From the NCBI GenBank assembly GCA_014764075.1, contig JACXUE010000074.1, forward strand, positions 1 through 12,379: a stretch of 12,379 bases of DNA, read 5' to 3'. Under the pieces are notes generated by a model that was not told the DNA's origin, ran no database searches, and saw nothing but the letters and a program-made list of their open reading frames with translations. Made by a program: the position numbers and the translations under genes. Below are positions 8,065-12,379 of the stretch, piece after piece. The stretch comes from Sulfuricurvum sp. Its GTDB lineage: Bacteria; Campylobacterota; Campylobacteria; Campylobacterales; Sulfurimonadaceae. Every line of letters starts with the position of its first letter. The stretch's first letter is position 1.

Positions 8065-8916
8065 ATGCCCAAAAAAATATTTCTATGTTCCATCTGTAAC
8101 ATTAACAGCGGAACGTGCAATGAAGACTGCAAATTTTGCTCCCAAAGCGTCAAATACAAAGCCGACATTGAACGTTACAAACGAAAACCGATCGATGCGA
8201 TTCTCAATGAAGCACGCACCATGGAATCGCTCGGGGCGCTTGGATTCTGCCTCGTCACGGCTCAAAAAGGGTTGGATGATAAAACATTGGAATTTGTTTG
8301 TACTGTAGCACGCGAAGTTAAAAAAGAGGCTCCTCGTCTACGCCTTATCGCCTGTAACGGAACCGCAACCATAGAACAACTTCACGAACTCAAGCACTCA
8401 GGCATTGCCGCATATAACCATAATCTGGAAACGAGCCGTGAATTCTATCCTGAAATTTGCACTACCCATTCATGGGATGAACGCTATGAGACGTGCGAAA
8501 ACGTGAACCGTTCCGGTCTCAAGCTGATCAGCGGAGGCATTTTCGGGATGGGAGAGAGACACGAAGACCGTCTCAGTATGCTCCATTCGCTCAAAGAGCT
8601 TAATCCAATCTCCGTACCGCTGAACTTTTATCACCACAATCCGGCACTACCCCTAAACCCGAATCCTTTATCGATCGATGAATCTCTTAATCTCATCACA
8701 TTATCACGGAAAATTTTAGACAAGAGCGACCGGATTATGATCGCCGGTGGACGGGAAATCACGTTCAAAGATCGCCAACATGAGATTTTTGAGGCAGGGG
8801 CAAACAGTATCGTGATCGGAAACTATCTCACCACTGCGGGACGAGAAGCTCACAGTGATCTGATGATGCTCAAAGAACTCGGATTTGAAATCGCTACGTC
8901 ACCCGAGGATAAGTAA
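8065..8916 (+). CDS. bioB: Biotin synthase (short campylobacterial type), one auxiliary cluster ligand replaced
   Basis: A radical-SAM enzyme that inserts sulfur into dethiobiotin in the last step of biotin synthesis. The SAM-binding [4Fe-4S] motif is Cys18-x3-Cys22-x2-Cys25 (CNEDCKFCSQS). YNHNLETS, the substrate-region SGGIFGMGE and AGGRE are conserved. The 283-residue length and the N-terminal IFLCSIC match H. pylori and C. jejuni BioB rather than the 346-residue E. coli enzyme. Against E. coli, the auxiliary [2Fe-2S] ligands map as Cys97 to Cys62 (GFCLVT), Cys128 to Cys97 (IACNGT) and Arg260 to Arg230. Cys188, however, maps to Ile155 (KLISGG, where relatives read LCSGG or LCCGG). There is an extra cysteine at position 11 (CSIC, usually CSIS). 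Orthology is firm; whether the enzyme is fully active is open. It starts two bases after the phosphoesterase gene. No other bio genes are in the window. Confidence 0.93.
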   Translation: MPKKIFLCSICNINSGTCNEDCKFCSQSVKYKADIERYKRKPIDAILNEARTMESLGALGFCLVTAQKGLDDKTLEFVCTVAREVKKEAPRLRLIACNGTATIEQLHELKHSGIAAYNHNLETSREFYPEICTTHSWDERYETCENVNRSGLKLISGGIFGMGERHEDRLSMLHSLKELNPISVPLNFYHHNPALPLNPNPLSIDESLNLITLSRKILDKSDRIMIAGGREITFKDRQHEIFEAGANSIVIGNYLTTAGREAHSDLMMLKELGFEIATSPEDK

Positions 8917-8959
8917 GTTATAATACCACCATAAACCGAGGTGAAAAGGGGCTAAACGA

Positions 8960-9316
8960 ATGTCGCAATCGGTATTGTTAACCATCGCCAGAGCCTCCAT
9001 CGAAGAGGTACTCCAAGGGCAAAATTCGATTAATCGCAGCAACTTACTTGAAAATTATCCTATCCTCTCTCAGCCTATGGCAACGCAAATCACTCTTTAT
9101 CTGGATAACAAAGTACGCGGCAATGCTCAAAGCGAGGCTCCTGAACGTTCACTTCTCGAAGATATTATCCATAACGCTAAAATTGCCGCCTTTCAGGATG
9201 AAAATTTCGACCCTCTCATCACGTCCGAGTATCTCCATACAACCATTAAGCTTACTCTGTTCACTGCTGATGGAGAATTAAGCCATCAAAGTGAACCTAT
9301 TTTGAAAGACCAATAA
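8960..9316 (+). CDS. Short AMMECR1-like protein without the LRGCIG motif
   Basis: 118 residues, no signal peptide or membrane segment. I assign it to the AMMECR1 fold by pattern. The N-terminus (LLTIARASIEEVLQG) resembles LLxLARxAIxxxLxG of that family. The core (SLLEDIIHNAKIAAFQDENFDPL) matches its conserved LxEDVxxNAxxAAFxDxRFxPL segment. The tail (YLHTTIKLTLFT) matches ELxxLxIEVSVLT. The normally invariant LRGCIG motif appears as VRGNAQ at 52-57, and the protein is shorter than typical AMMECR1 domains (around 170-200). The biochemical function of AMMECR1 proteins is not established. The ATG at 8960 follows AAGGGG (8946-8951) at eight bases. A TATAAT at 8919-8924, overlapping the end of bioB, could give it its own promoter, although I see no matching -35. 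It ends 20 nt inside the convergent fqrB gene. Confidence 0.6.
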   Translation: MSQSVLLTIARASIEEVLQGQNSINRSNLLENYPILSQPMATQITLYLDNKVRGNAQSEAPERSLLEDIIHNAKIAAFQDENFDPLITSEYLHTTIKLTLFTADGELSHQSEPILKDQ

Positions 9317-10250
9317 TATAATTGGCAATCGCAAAACCGTGATTGAGCCCTAAAGCGATTGATCCTCCCGATTCTTGGGTGATATCTCCCGCCACAAAAA
9401 GCCCCGGAATATTGGTTTGATAATTTTCATCATGAACAGGCTTTCCATCCTCTTCACGTATACCGCTGTTTTGCAAGAATCCGCTCGGCGTTGTCCCACC
9501 GATCGCATAAACCAATCGATCAAACAACTCTGTACTCCCATCGCTAAAAATCACTTTTACCTTACCGCTTTCACTTTCTAGCTCTGTAATTTCAGTATTT
9601 AAGAGCGGTCGGATCAATCCTTTCGATATTGATTCCTCGATATCTCGCTGATTCGTCGGATTGGCACGCCGAAACGTTCCGCGTCGATAACAAATGGTCA
9701 CGTCGTTACGATCGCATAACTCTACCGCATACTCAATCGCCGAATCGCCTCCGCCGACCACCATCACCTTTTCGCCCTGAGAACATCCATCCAGCGTATA
9801 ATGAACTTGATTTTTGATCGAAAAGGGAATTTTATAATCGGGTTTATTGGGTTTTCCCATACGACCGATAGTTACCACGACGTATTGCGCCAAGATACTC
9901 CCTCCGGCAATAAAGACTTCAAAACCGTTCTCTCGTTTTACAATTTTTTGAACCTCAGCATGAGTGCGAAGTTCTAGAGACTCATGATCGAGCAGTTGAT
10001 CGAAAAAATCCAGCGTCGATTCTTTGGTTCCGTCCATAAAATAGATAGTCCCGTCCAATTCAACTTTTTGCCCTTTCCAATCTTTGTCGACCCGTTTATT
10101 GTCTTTGTAAAATTTTCGAATCGTAGCGTTGTGATTTTCATCTTTTTCGAGAAGAACAATATTCCGCATTCCTAAAGCATAACTCTCAATCGCCGTTGCT
10201 ATCCCAGCAGGTCCTGCACCGACAATCGCCAACTGATACATATGTGCCAT
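9297..10250 (-). CDS. fqrB: FqrB-type NADPH:flavodoxin/quinone oxidoreductase
   Basis: A flavoprotein of the thioredoxin-reductase-like fold. In Helicobacter and Campylobacter the family member FqrB passes electrons between flavodoxin, NADP(H) and quinones and couples to pyruvate:acceptor oxidoreductase. The 317 residues contain an FAD dinucleotide-binding motif Gly11-Ala-Gly-Pro-Ala-Gly16, the NAD(P) motif GGGDSAIEYA at 166-175, and a C-terminal FAD motif GLFVAGDI at 283-290. There is no CxxC redox pair, which excludes ordinary thioredoxin reductase. Segments such as KRVDKDWKG, GRMGKPNKPDYKIP, DRLVYAIGGTTP and SGGSIALGLNHG agree with the campylobacterial FqrB sequences I recall. The ATG at 10250 is preferred because a G-rich ribosome binding site (AGGGGGGG) lies four bases upstream; the ATG at 10241 is too far away. 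The 3' end overlaps the AMMECR1-like gene tail to tail. Confidence 0.82.
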   Translation of the reverse strand: MAHMYQLAIVGAGPAGIATAIESYALGMRNIVLLEKDENHNATIRKFYKDNKRVDKDWKGQKVELDGTIYFMDGTKESTLDFFDQLLDHESLELRTHAEVQKIVKRENGFEVFIAGGSILAQYVVVTIGRMGKPNKPDYKIPFSIKNQVHYTLDGCSQGEKVMVVGGGDSAIEYAVELCDRNDVTICYRRGTFRRANPTNQRDIEESISKGLIRPLLNTEITELESESGKVKVIFSDGSTELFDRLVYAIGGTTPSGFLQNSGIREEDGKPVHDENYQTNIPGLFVAGDITQESGGSIALGLNHGFAIANYIIGLSK

Positions 10251-10277
10251 ACGACCCCCCCTGTTTCATCTAATTCG

Positions 10278-10318
10278 TATACTCTATCATAAAATGAATC
10301 AAAATCACTAAGAGTATA
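10278..10318. promoter_or_regulatory. Inverted repeat upstream of fqrB, possible regulatory site
   Basis: TATACTCT (10278-10285) and AGAGTATA (10311-10318) are perfect 8-bp inverted repeats separated by 25 bp of AT-rich sequence. They sit 28-68 bp upstream of the fqrB start, where its promoter would be expected. No convincing -35/-10 pair can be chosen. The repeat could be an operator or the foot of a hairpin. Confidence 0.35.
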
Positions 10319-10335
10319 AAAAAATGAGCCAACTT

Positions 10336-10364
10336 TTGGAGTACAACATTTCAAACACTATTAT
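10336..10364 (+). promoter_or_regulatory. Sigma-70-like promoter reading toward the 15-codon open frame
   Basis: TTGGAG (10336-10341) and TATTAT (10359-10364) are separated by exactly 17 bases. They are followed by AAGGAG (10395-10400) and an ATG at 10412. All expression signals are in order, yet the open frame behind them is only 15 codons long. Confidence 0.45.
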
Positions 10365-10411
10365 GTGTTACTATTTGCCCATATAAAATGTCTTAAGGAG
10401 ACACCTATCTA

Positions 10412-10459
10412 ATGAAAAAAGTACTTTTTTCTTCTCGGGGAAATCTCTTTATTCTTTGA
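10412..10459 (+). pseudogene. 15-codon open frame, likely 5' stump of a lost gene (or a leader peptide)
   Basis: ATG to TGA encodes MKKVLFSSRGNLFIL. It has a strong ribosome binding site (AAGGAG, 11 bases upstream) and a promoter-like pair. The first eight residues read like the start of a secretion signal (basic, then hydrophobic), but the hydrophobic core stops after a few residues. The last 11 nt overlap the 3' end of msrA on the other strand. I read it as the front of an exported-protein gene truncated when msrA was brought next to it. A real micro-peptide is the alternative. Confidence 0.35.
10414..10431. repeat. Perfect 18-bp palindrome downstream of msrA
   Basis: GAAAAAAGTACTTTTTTC is its own reverse complement with no spacer. 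On the minus strand it follows the msrA stop by 17 nt and ends in a six-T run, so it could act as a weak intrinsic terminator for msrA despite the absence of a GC-rich stem. It also forms codons 1-7 of the 15-codon open frame on the plus strand. Confidence 0.5.
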
Positions 10460-10973
10460 CTTTCTCTTTAAATTTCATCATGAACTTTTCGATCTTCGGA
10501 GCAATCACCGCATAGCAATACCCTTGAGTCGGATGTTCATTGTAATAATTTTGATGGTACGTTTCCGCTGCAAAAAACTCCGGAACAGGTAAGAGTTCGG
10601 TGACAATCGGATCGCTCCATTGTTGTTGAGCCTTTGCAATCGATTCAAGGGCTTTCTCTTTTTGTGCTTTACTATAATAATAAATCACCGATCGGTACTG
10701 TGTTCCCCGATCGGCACCCTGCTGATTGAGCGTTGTCGGATTGTGTATTGCCCAAAAAATCTCCAAAATCTCTTCATAGGTTATAATCAAGGGATCATAG
10801 GTGATCTCTACAACTTCTGCATGTCCGGTTGCACCGCTGCATACTTGCTCATAAGAGGGATTTTTCTGCACTCCACCCGCATATCCGCTGATAGCACTCT
10901 GCACCCCTTTGACACGGTTGTATACCGCTTCTATGCACCAAAAACATCCGCCCCCCAAAAGTGCTTTTTCCAT
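10449..10973 (-). CDS. msrA: Peptide-methionine (S)-S-oxide reductase
   Basis: Reduces the S-epimer of methionine sulfoxide in proteins or free, using thioredoxin-type electrons; an oxidative-damage repair enzyme in the cytoplasm. With the start used here it is 174 residues. The hallmark GGGCFWC motif puts the catalytic cysteine at position 10. Further conserved segments are GYAGG, YEQVCSGATGHAEVVEITYDP, FWAIHNPTTLNQQGADRGTQYRS and YHQNYY. A single MsrA domain is present, with no MsrB fusion. I choose the ATG at 10973 (MEKALLGGG), nine bases after AAAAGGGG. The ATG at 10982 directly abuts that ribosome binding site and would only add MII. ATTATC at 10999-11004 (minus-strand GATAAT) is a possible -10. 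Confidence 0.95.
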   Translation of the reverse strand: MEKALLGGGCFWCIEAVYNRVKGVQSAISGYAGGVQKNPSYEQVCSGATGHAEVVEITYDPLIITYEEILEIFWAIHNPTTLNQQGADRGTQYRSVIYYYSKAQKEKALESIAKAQQQWSDPIVTELLPVPEFFAAETYHQNYYNEHPTQGYCYAVIAPKIEKFMMKFKEKVKE

Positions 10974-11079
10974 TATAATCATCCCCTTTTTGAAAGCGAT
11001 TATCTACCCTAAGCCCTGTTAAGGTGTTGAAAAATAGACTCTGCCTTGTGTCTTTAAGTTACCGTTCCGTAATTTTATA

Positions 11080-11212
11080 ACTGCCCTTACGCACTCGATA
11101 AAATCGAGGGCTAAAAGGGCAGTTTTCTCCCATATCCGAAAGATATGGCAAGCTTTAGGGGGTTGTATGGGTGAAAAGCGTTAAAAAAGCCAACTGCTTG
11201 GCTTTTTTAGCT
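11080..11212 (+). repeat. Structured 133-bp direct repeat, copy 1
   Basis: Runs from ACTGCCCTTACGCACT to GGCTTTTTTAGCT and matches copy 2 (11967-12099) at 123 of 133 positions with no gaps. Predicted plus-strand folding starts with an outer stem AACTGCCC (11079-11086)/GGGCAGTT (11117-11124). This encloses the hairpin CTCGAT-AAA-ATCGAG (11094-11108). Next come a hairpin CCATATC-CGAAA-GATATGG (11130-11148), a short GCTTT/AAAGC pairing (11152-11156/11175-11179) around a G-rich loop, and a terminator-like stem. The hairpin arms change in a pair-preserving way between copies, suggesting a structured RNA. No consistent promoter lies before the two copies. I do not recognise an RNA family. Confidence 0.85.
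11182..11209. terminator. Bidirectional terminator-like hairpin, copy 1
   Basis: TAAAAAAGCCAA and TTGGCTTTTTTA pair around the loop CTGC, with a six-T tract on both strands. On the minus strand it directly ends the small gene downstream of rnhB, whose TAA stop lies in the stem. On the plus strand it ends repeat copy 1. Confidence 0.8.
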
Positions 11213-11356
11213 CTGTTTAAGAACTTTACTTTCCCGTAACAGCGGCAACATTTTCTCATCTTTTTGGGTTAGAGAGAGTGATTGGTTATAAAGGAGTGCT
11301 TTTATTTCGGCATCGACGGCGGAAAGTGCCGCTTCTATGTGGGGGAGGGAAATCAT
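11207..11356 (-). CDS. Small 49-residue protein of unknown function downstream of rnhB
   Basis: The reading starts at ATG 11356 and begins MISLPHIEAALSAVDAEIKA; it continues through LLYNQSLSLTQKDEKMLPLL and ends RESKVLKQS at TAA 11209-11207. The composition is protein-like, charged and helical, with a heptad-like spacing of Leu/Ile/Ala that suggests a short coiled coil. There is no signal peptide or membrane segment. A modest AAAGAG ribosome binding site lies eight bases upstream. It is 39 bp beyond the rnhB stop on the same strand, so it is probably the second gene of an rnhB operon. Its stop codon falls inside the terminator stem of repeat copy 1. I know no family for it. Confidence 0.55.
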   Translation of the reverse strand: MISLPHIEAALSAVDAEIKALLYNQSLSLTQKDEKMLPLLRESKVLKQS

Positions 11357-11395
11357 CGGTAAATCTCTTTTTGCTTGAATTATAGCGACAGTGTT

Positions 11396-11944
11396 CTAAA
11401 ACAGAGTCGGCTGTAATTGTTTTAATTGAAAGCTTTTACGGTGAATTTCACAATATCCGTATTGCCGTATCGCCTCAATATGAGAGGCACTTGCATACCC
11501 CTTGTGTCGCTCAAACCCGTATGCGGGATATTTTGGTGCGAGTTCAACCATTTCACGATCCCGTGTCACTTTGGCTAAAATCGAGGCGGCGCTGACCTCC
11601 GGAATCGTCGCATCAGCTTTGACCATCGTCCGTAATCCGCTCACACCGAATGTGGAGTTACCATCATAGAGATAGTCGGCCTCTCCCAATGCGCTCATAA
11701 TCTCACGCAGCCCTGTCGCCAAACAGACCGAGAGACCAAGATTATCGATTTGTGATGGGCTAAAGTGTGCGATGTGGTAGGTTGAATATTCACAGATGAG
11801 ATCATAGAGAGCTTCCCTTTTTTTCTCGGTGAGTTTTTTGGAGTCGTTTAGCCCCTCTATCGGGCGGTTCAAAATAACCCCAGCAATAGTGAGTGGCCCT
11901 GCCAGTGGTCCCCGTCCCGCTTCATCTATTCCGCACAGTCTCAT
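11396..11944 (-). CDS. rnhB: Ribonuclease HII
   Basis: Cuts the RNA strand of RNA:DNA hybrids and starts removal of misincorporated ribonucleotides. The 182 residues are complete for the family. The catalytic acidic residues are Asp7-Glu8 in CGIDEAGRGPLAGP, Asp94 in LYDGN and Asp111 in VKADATIPEVSAASILAKVTRD. The HKGYAS segment near the C-terminus is also typical. Translation starts at ATG 11944, with AGGA five bases upstream. The gene and the small gene after it are flanked by the two 133-bp direct repeats; copy 2 starts 22 bp upstream of the rnhB start codon. Confidence 0.96.
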   Translation of the reverse strand: MRLCGIDEAGRGPLAGPLTIAGVILNRPIEGLNDSKKLTEKKREALYDLICEYSTYHIAHFSPSQIDNLGLSVCLATGLREIMSALGEADYLYDGNSTFGVSGLRTMVKADATIPEVSAASILAKVTRDREMVELAPKYPAYGFERHKGYASASHIEAIRQYGYCEIHRKSFQLKQLQPTLF

Positions 11945-11966
11945 TGATTTCCTATCGTTTTTAATG

Positions 11967-12099
11967 ACTGCCCTTACGCACTTGATGAAATCAAGGGCAA
12001 TATGGGCAGTTTTCAGCCATATCCAAAAGATATGGCAAGCTTTAGGGGTTTGTATGGGTGAAAAGCGTTAAAAAAGCCAACTGCTTGGCTTTTTTAGCT
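11967..12099 (+). repeat. Structured 133-bp direct repeat, copy 2
   Basis: Same orientation and exact length as copy 1. The outer stem is GACTGCCC/GGGCAGTT, so its first pair becomes G-U instead of A-U. The inner hairpin is CTTGAT-GAA-ATCAAG (11981-11995): relative to copy 1, a C-G pair has become T-A by changes on both sides. The second hairpin is CCATATC-CAAAA-GATATGG (12017-12035), changed only in the loop, and the added flanking G-C can lengthen it. The 3' half (12025-12099) differs from copy 1 at a single base. It lies in the 303-bp divergent spacer between rnhB and the exported-protein gene. No target-site duplication or transposase is visible. Confidence 0.85.
12069..12096. terminator. 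Bidirectional terminator-like hairpin, copy 2
   Basis: TAAAAAAGCCAA/TTGGCTTTTTTA around CTGC, identical to copy 1. Here it sits upstream of both neighbouring genes rather than behind one. It would end a plus-strand transcript of repeat copy 2, or insulate the divergent genes. Confidence 0.75.
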
Positions 12100-12109
12100 T
12101 TGGAACCGA

Positions 12110-12131
12110 GCCGATATGCGTTAGCATCGGC
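12110..12131. repeat. Short hairpin downstream of repeat copy 2
   Basis: GCCG-(AT)-ATGC, loop GTTA, then GCATCGGC gives an eight-pair stem with a two-base bulge. It has no U-tract and no counterpart after copy 1, so it is not part of the repeat. Its role is unknown. Confidence 0.45.
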
Positions 12132-12192
12132 AAGGCTGTCTCTGTCACTTCGCGGGCTTTGAGCGTAAAGTGTTTAACATCAGTTAATGATA

Positions 12193-12228
12193 TTGTATCC
12201 AAAGTATTGATACAAAATTGGGTATAAT
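12193..12228 (+). promoter_or_regulatory. Operator-like dyad plus -10 box for the exported-protein gene
   Basis: TTGTATC (12193-12199) and GATACAA (12209-12215) are perfect 7-bp inverted repeats with a 9-bp spacer, the geometry of a dimeric regulator site. A consensus TATAAT follows at 12223-12228. The place for a -35 box (around 12200-12205) falls inside the dyad and matches the consensus poorly, so the promoter may need an activator or be blocked by a repressor bound there. AAAGGA (12235-12240) is the ribosome binding site of the gene at 12248. Confidence 0.5.
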
Positions 12229-12247
12229 TTTGCAAAAGGATTTTGAT

Positions 12248-12379
12248 ATGTTTCGATTAGCTCTTTTAACCTTGTGTTTGATCTCTGCGAGTGCTTCTGC
12301 GGCGACTATTTTAGGATTTGGAGCTGAGGTCGATTATTATGCACCGAGTGTAAGTGGCGATTTTGATTACAAAACAACT
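12248..12379 (+). CDS. Exported, probably outer-membrane beta-barrel protein, 3'-partial
   Basis: Only the first 44 residues are in the window. They begin with a clear signal peptide: MFRLALLTLCLISASASA, with likely cleavage at the ASA-A site near residue 18-19. The mature start (ATILGFGAEVDYYAPSVSGDF) alternates hydrophobic and polar residues, with aromatics and Gly/Ser turns, as in a first beta-strand pair of an outer-membrane barrel. It loosely resembles the TIGR04219-type outer-membrane proteins, but too little is visible to assign a family. The ATG follows AAAGGA at seven bases. Confidence 0.75.
   Translation, partial: MFRLALLTLCLISASASAATILGFGAEVDYYAPSVSGDFDYKTT

Noticed and set aside
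9297..10250. Thioredoxin reductase
   Set aside because: No CxxC redox pair between the two nucleotide-binding motifs; the sequence fits FqrB instead.
10620..11012. 130-codon plus-strand open frame opposite msrA
   Set aside because: Shadow of msrA; the Cys/Phe-rich translation has no family signature.
11080..11212. Known riboswitch or housekeeping RNA (6S, SRP, tmRNA, RNase P)
   Set aside because: None of the conserved core motifs I know for these RNAs are present, and neither copy leads directly into a same-strand gene.
11080..12099. Possible CRISPR array from the repeated 133-bp unit
   Set aside because: Only two copies, 887 bp apart, with normal genes between them; no short repeat-spacer pattern.
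11080..12099. Integron attC sites
   Set aside because: The repeats are palindromic, but I could not place paired core sites of the GTTRRRY/RYYYAAC kind at their ends, and no integrase is in the window.

Overview
The window looks like a chromosomal segment from a free-living member of the Campylobacterota (Epsilonproteobacteria), most like the Sulfurimonas/Sulfuricurvum group. The basis is the protein sequences: an FqrB-type flavoprotein without a CxxC motif, a short (283-residue) BioB of the Helicobacter/Campylobacter kind, and a flagellin whose D0/D1 regions match campylobacterial flagellins. GC content is moderate. No genus can be proved from sequence reading alone.

Layout. (1) 2-3784 (+): a very large multi-module glycosyltransferase, probably cut by the left edge. 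It faces (2) a flagellin gene (5183-3834, -), with a 12-bp stem hairpin between them. The flagellin has lost about 109 nt near its 3' end, which throws the conserved C-terminus out of frame. (3) 5184-5327: a divergent spacer between flagellin and topA, holding a nested inverted repeat. (4) 5328-9316 (+): a compact run of topA, an MJ0936/YfcE-type metallophosphoesterase (4-nt overlap), bioB (2-nt gap) and a short AMMECR1-like protein that lacks the family's signature motif. (5) 10250-9297 (-): fqrB, overlapping the AMMECR1-like gene tail to tail by 20 nt. (6) 10251-10448: a spacer with a promoter-like pair, a good ribosome binding site and a 15-codon open frame that looks like the stump of a lost gene. 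(7) 10973-10449 (-): msrA. (8) 11080-12099: two 133-bp direct repeats (123/133 identical), each with several hairpins and ending in a terminator-like stem. They flank rnhB and a 49-codon small gene, both on the minus strand. (9) 12248 to the right edge (+): the start of an exported, probably outer-membrane beta-barrel protein, preceded by an operator-like dyad and a -10 box.

How the genes relate. The glycosyltransferase next to flagellin suggests surface or flagellin glycosylation, but this is inference from position. The topA cluster appears co-transcribed but mixes DNA topology, phosphoesterase, biotin and unknown functions. fqrB (low-potential electron transfer to NADP/quinone) and msrA (methionine sulfoxide repair) are both redox genes but are separately expressed minus-strand units.

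The most notable observations are: the paired structured repeats, with a compensatory base-pair change between copies; the flagellin deletion; a BioB with Ile where the auxiliary [2Fe-2S] cluster ligand Cys188 (E. coli numbering) should be; and the AMMECR1-like protein without LRGCIG. I saw no CRISPR array, tRNA, rRNA, transposase or clearly recognisable defence system.
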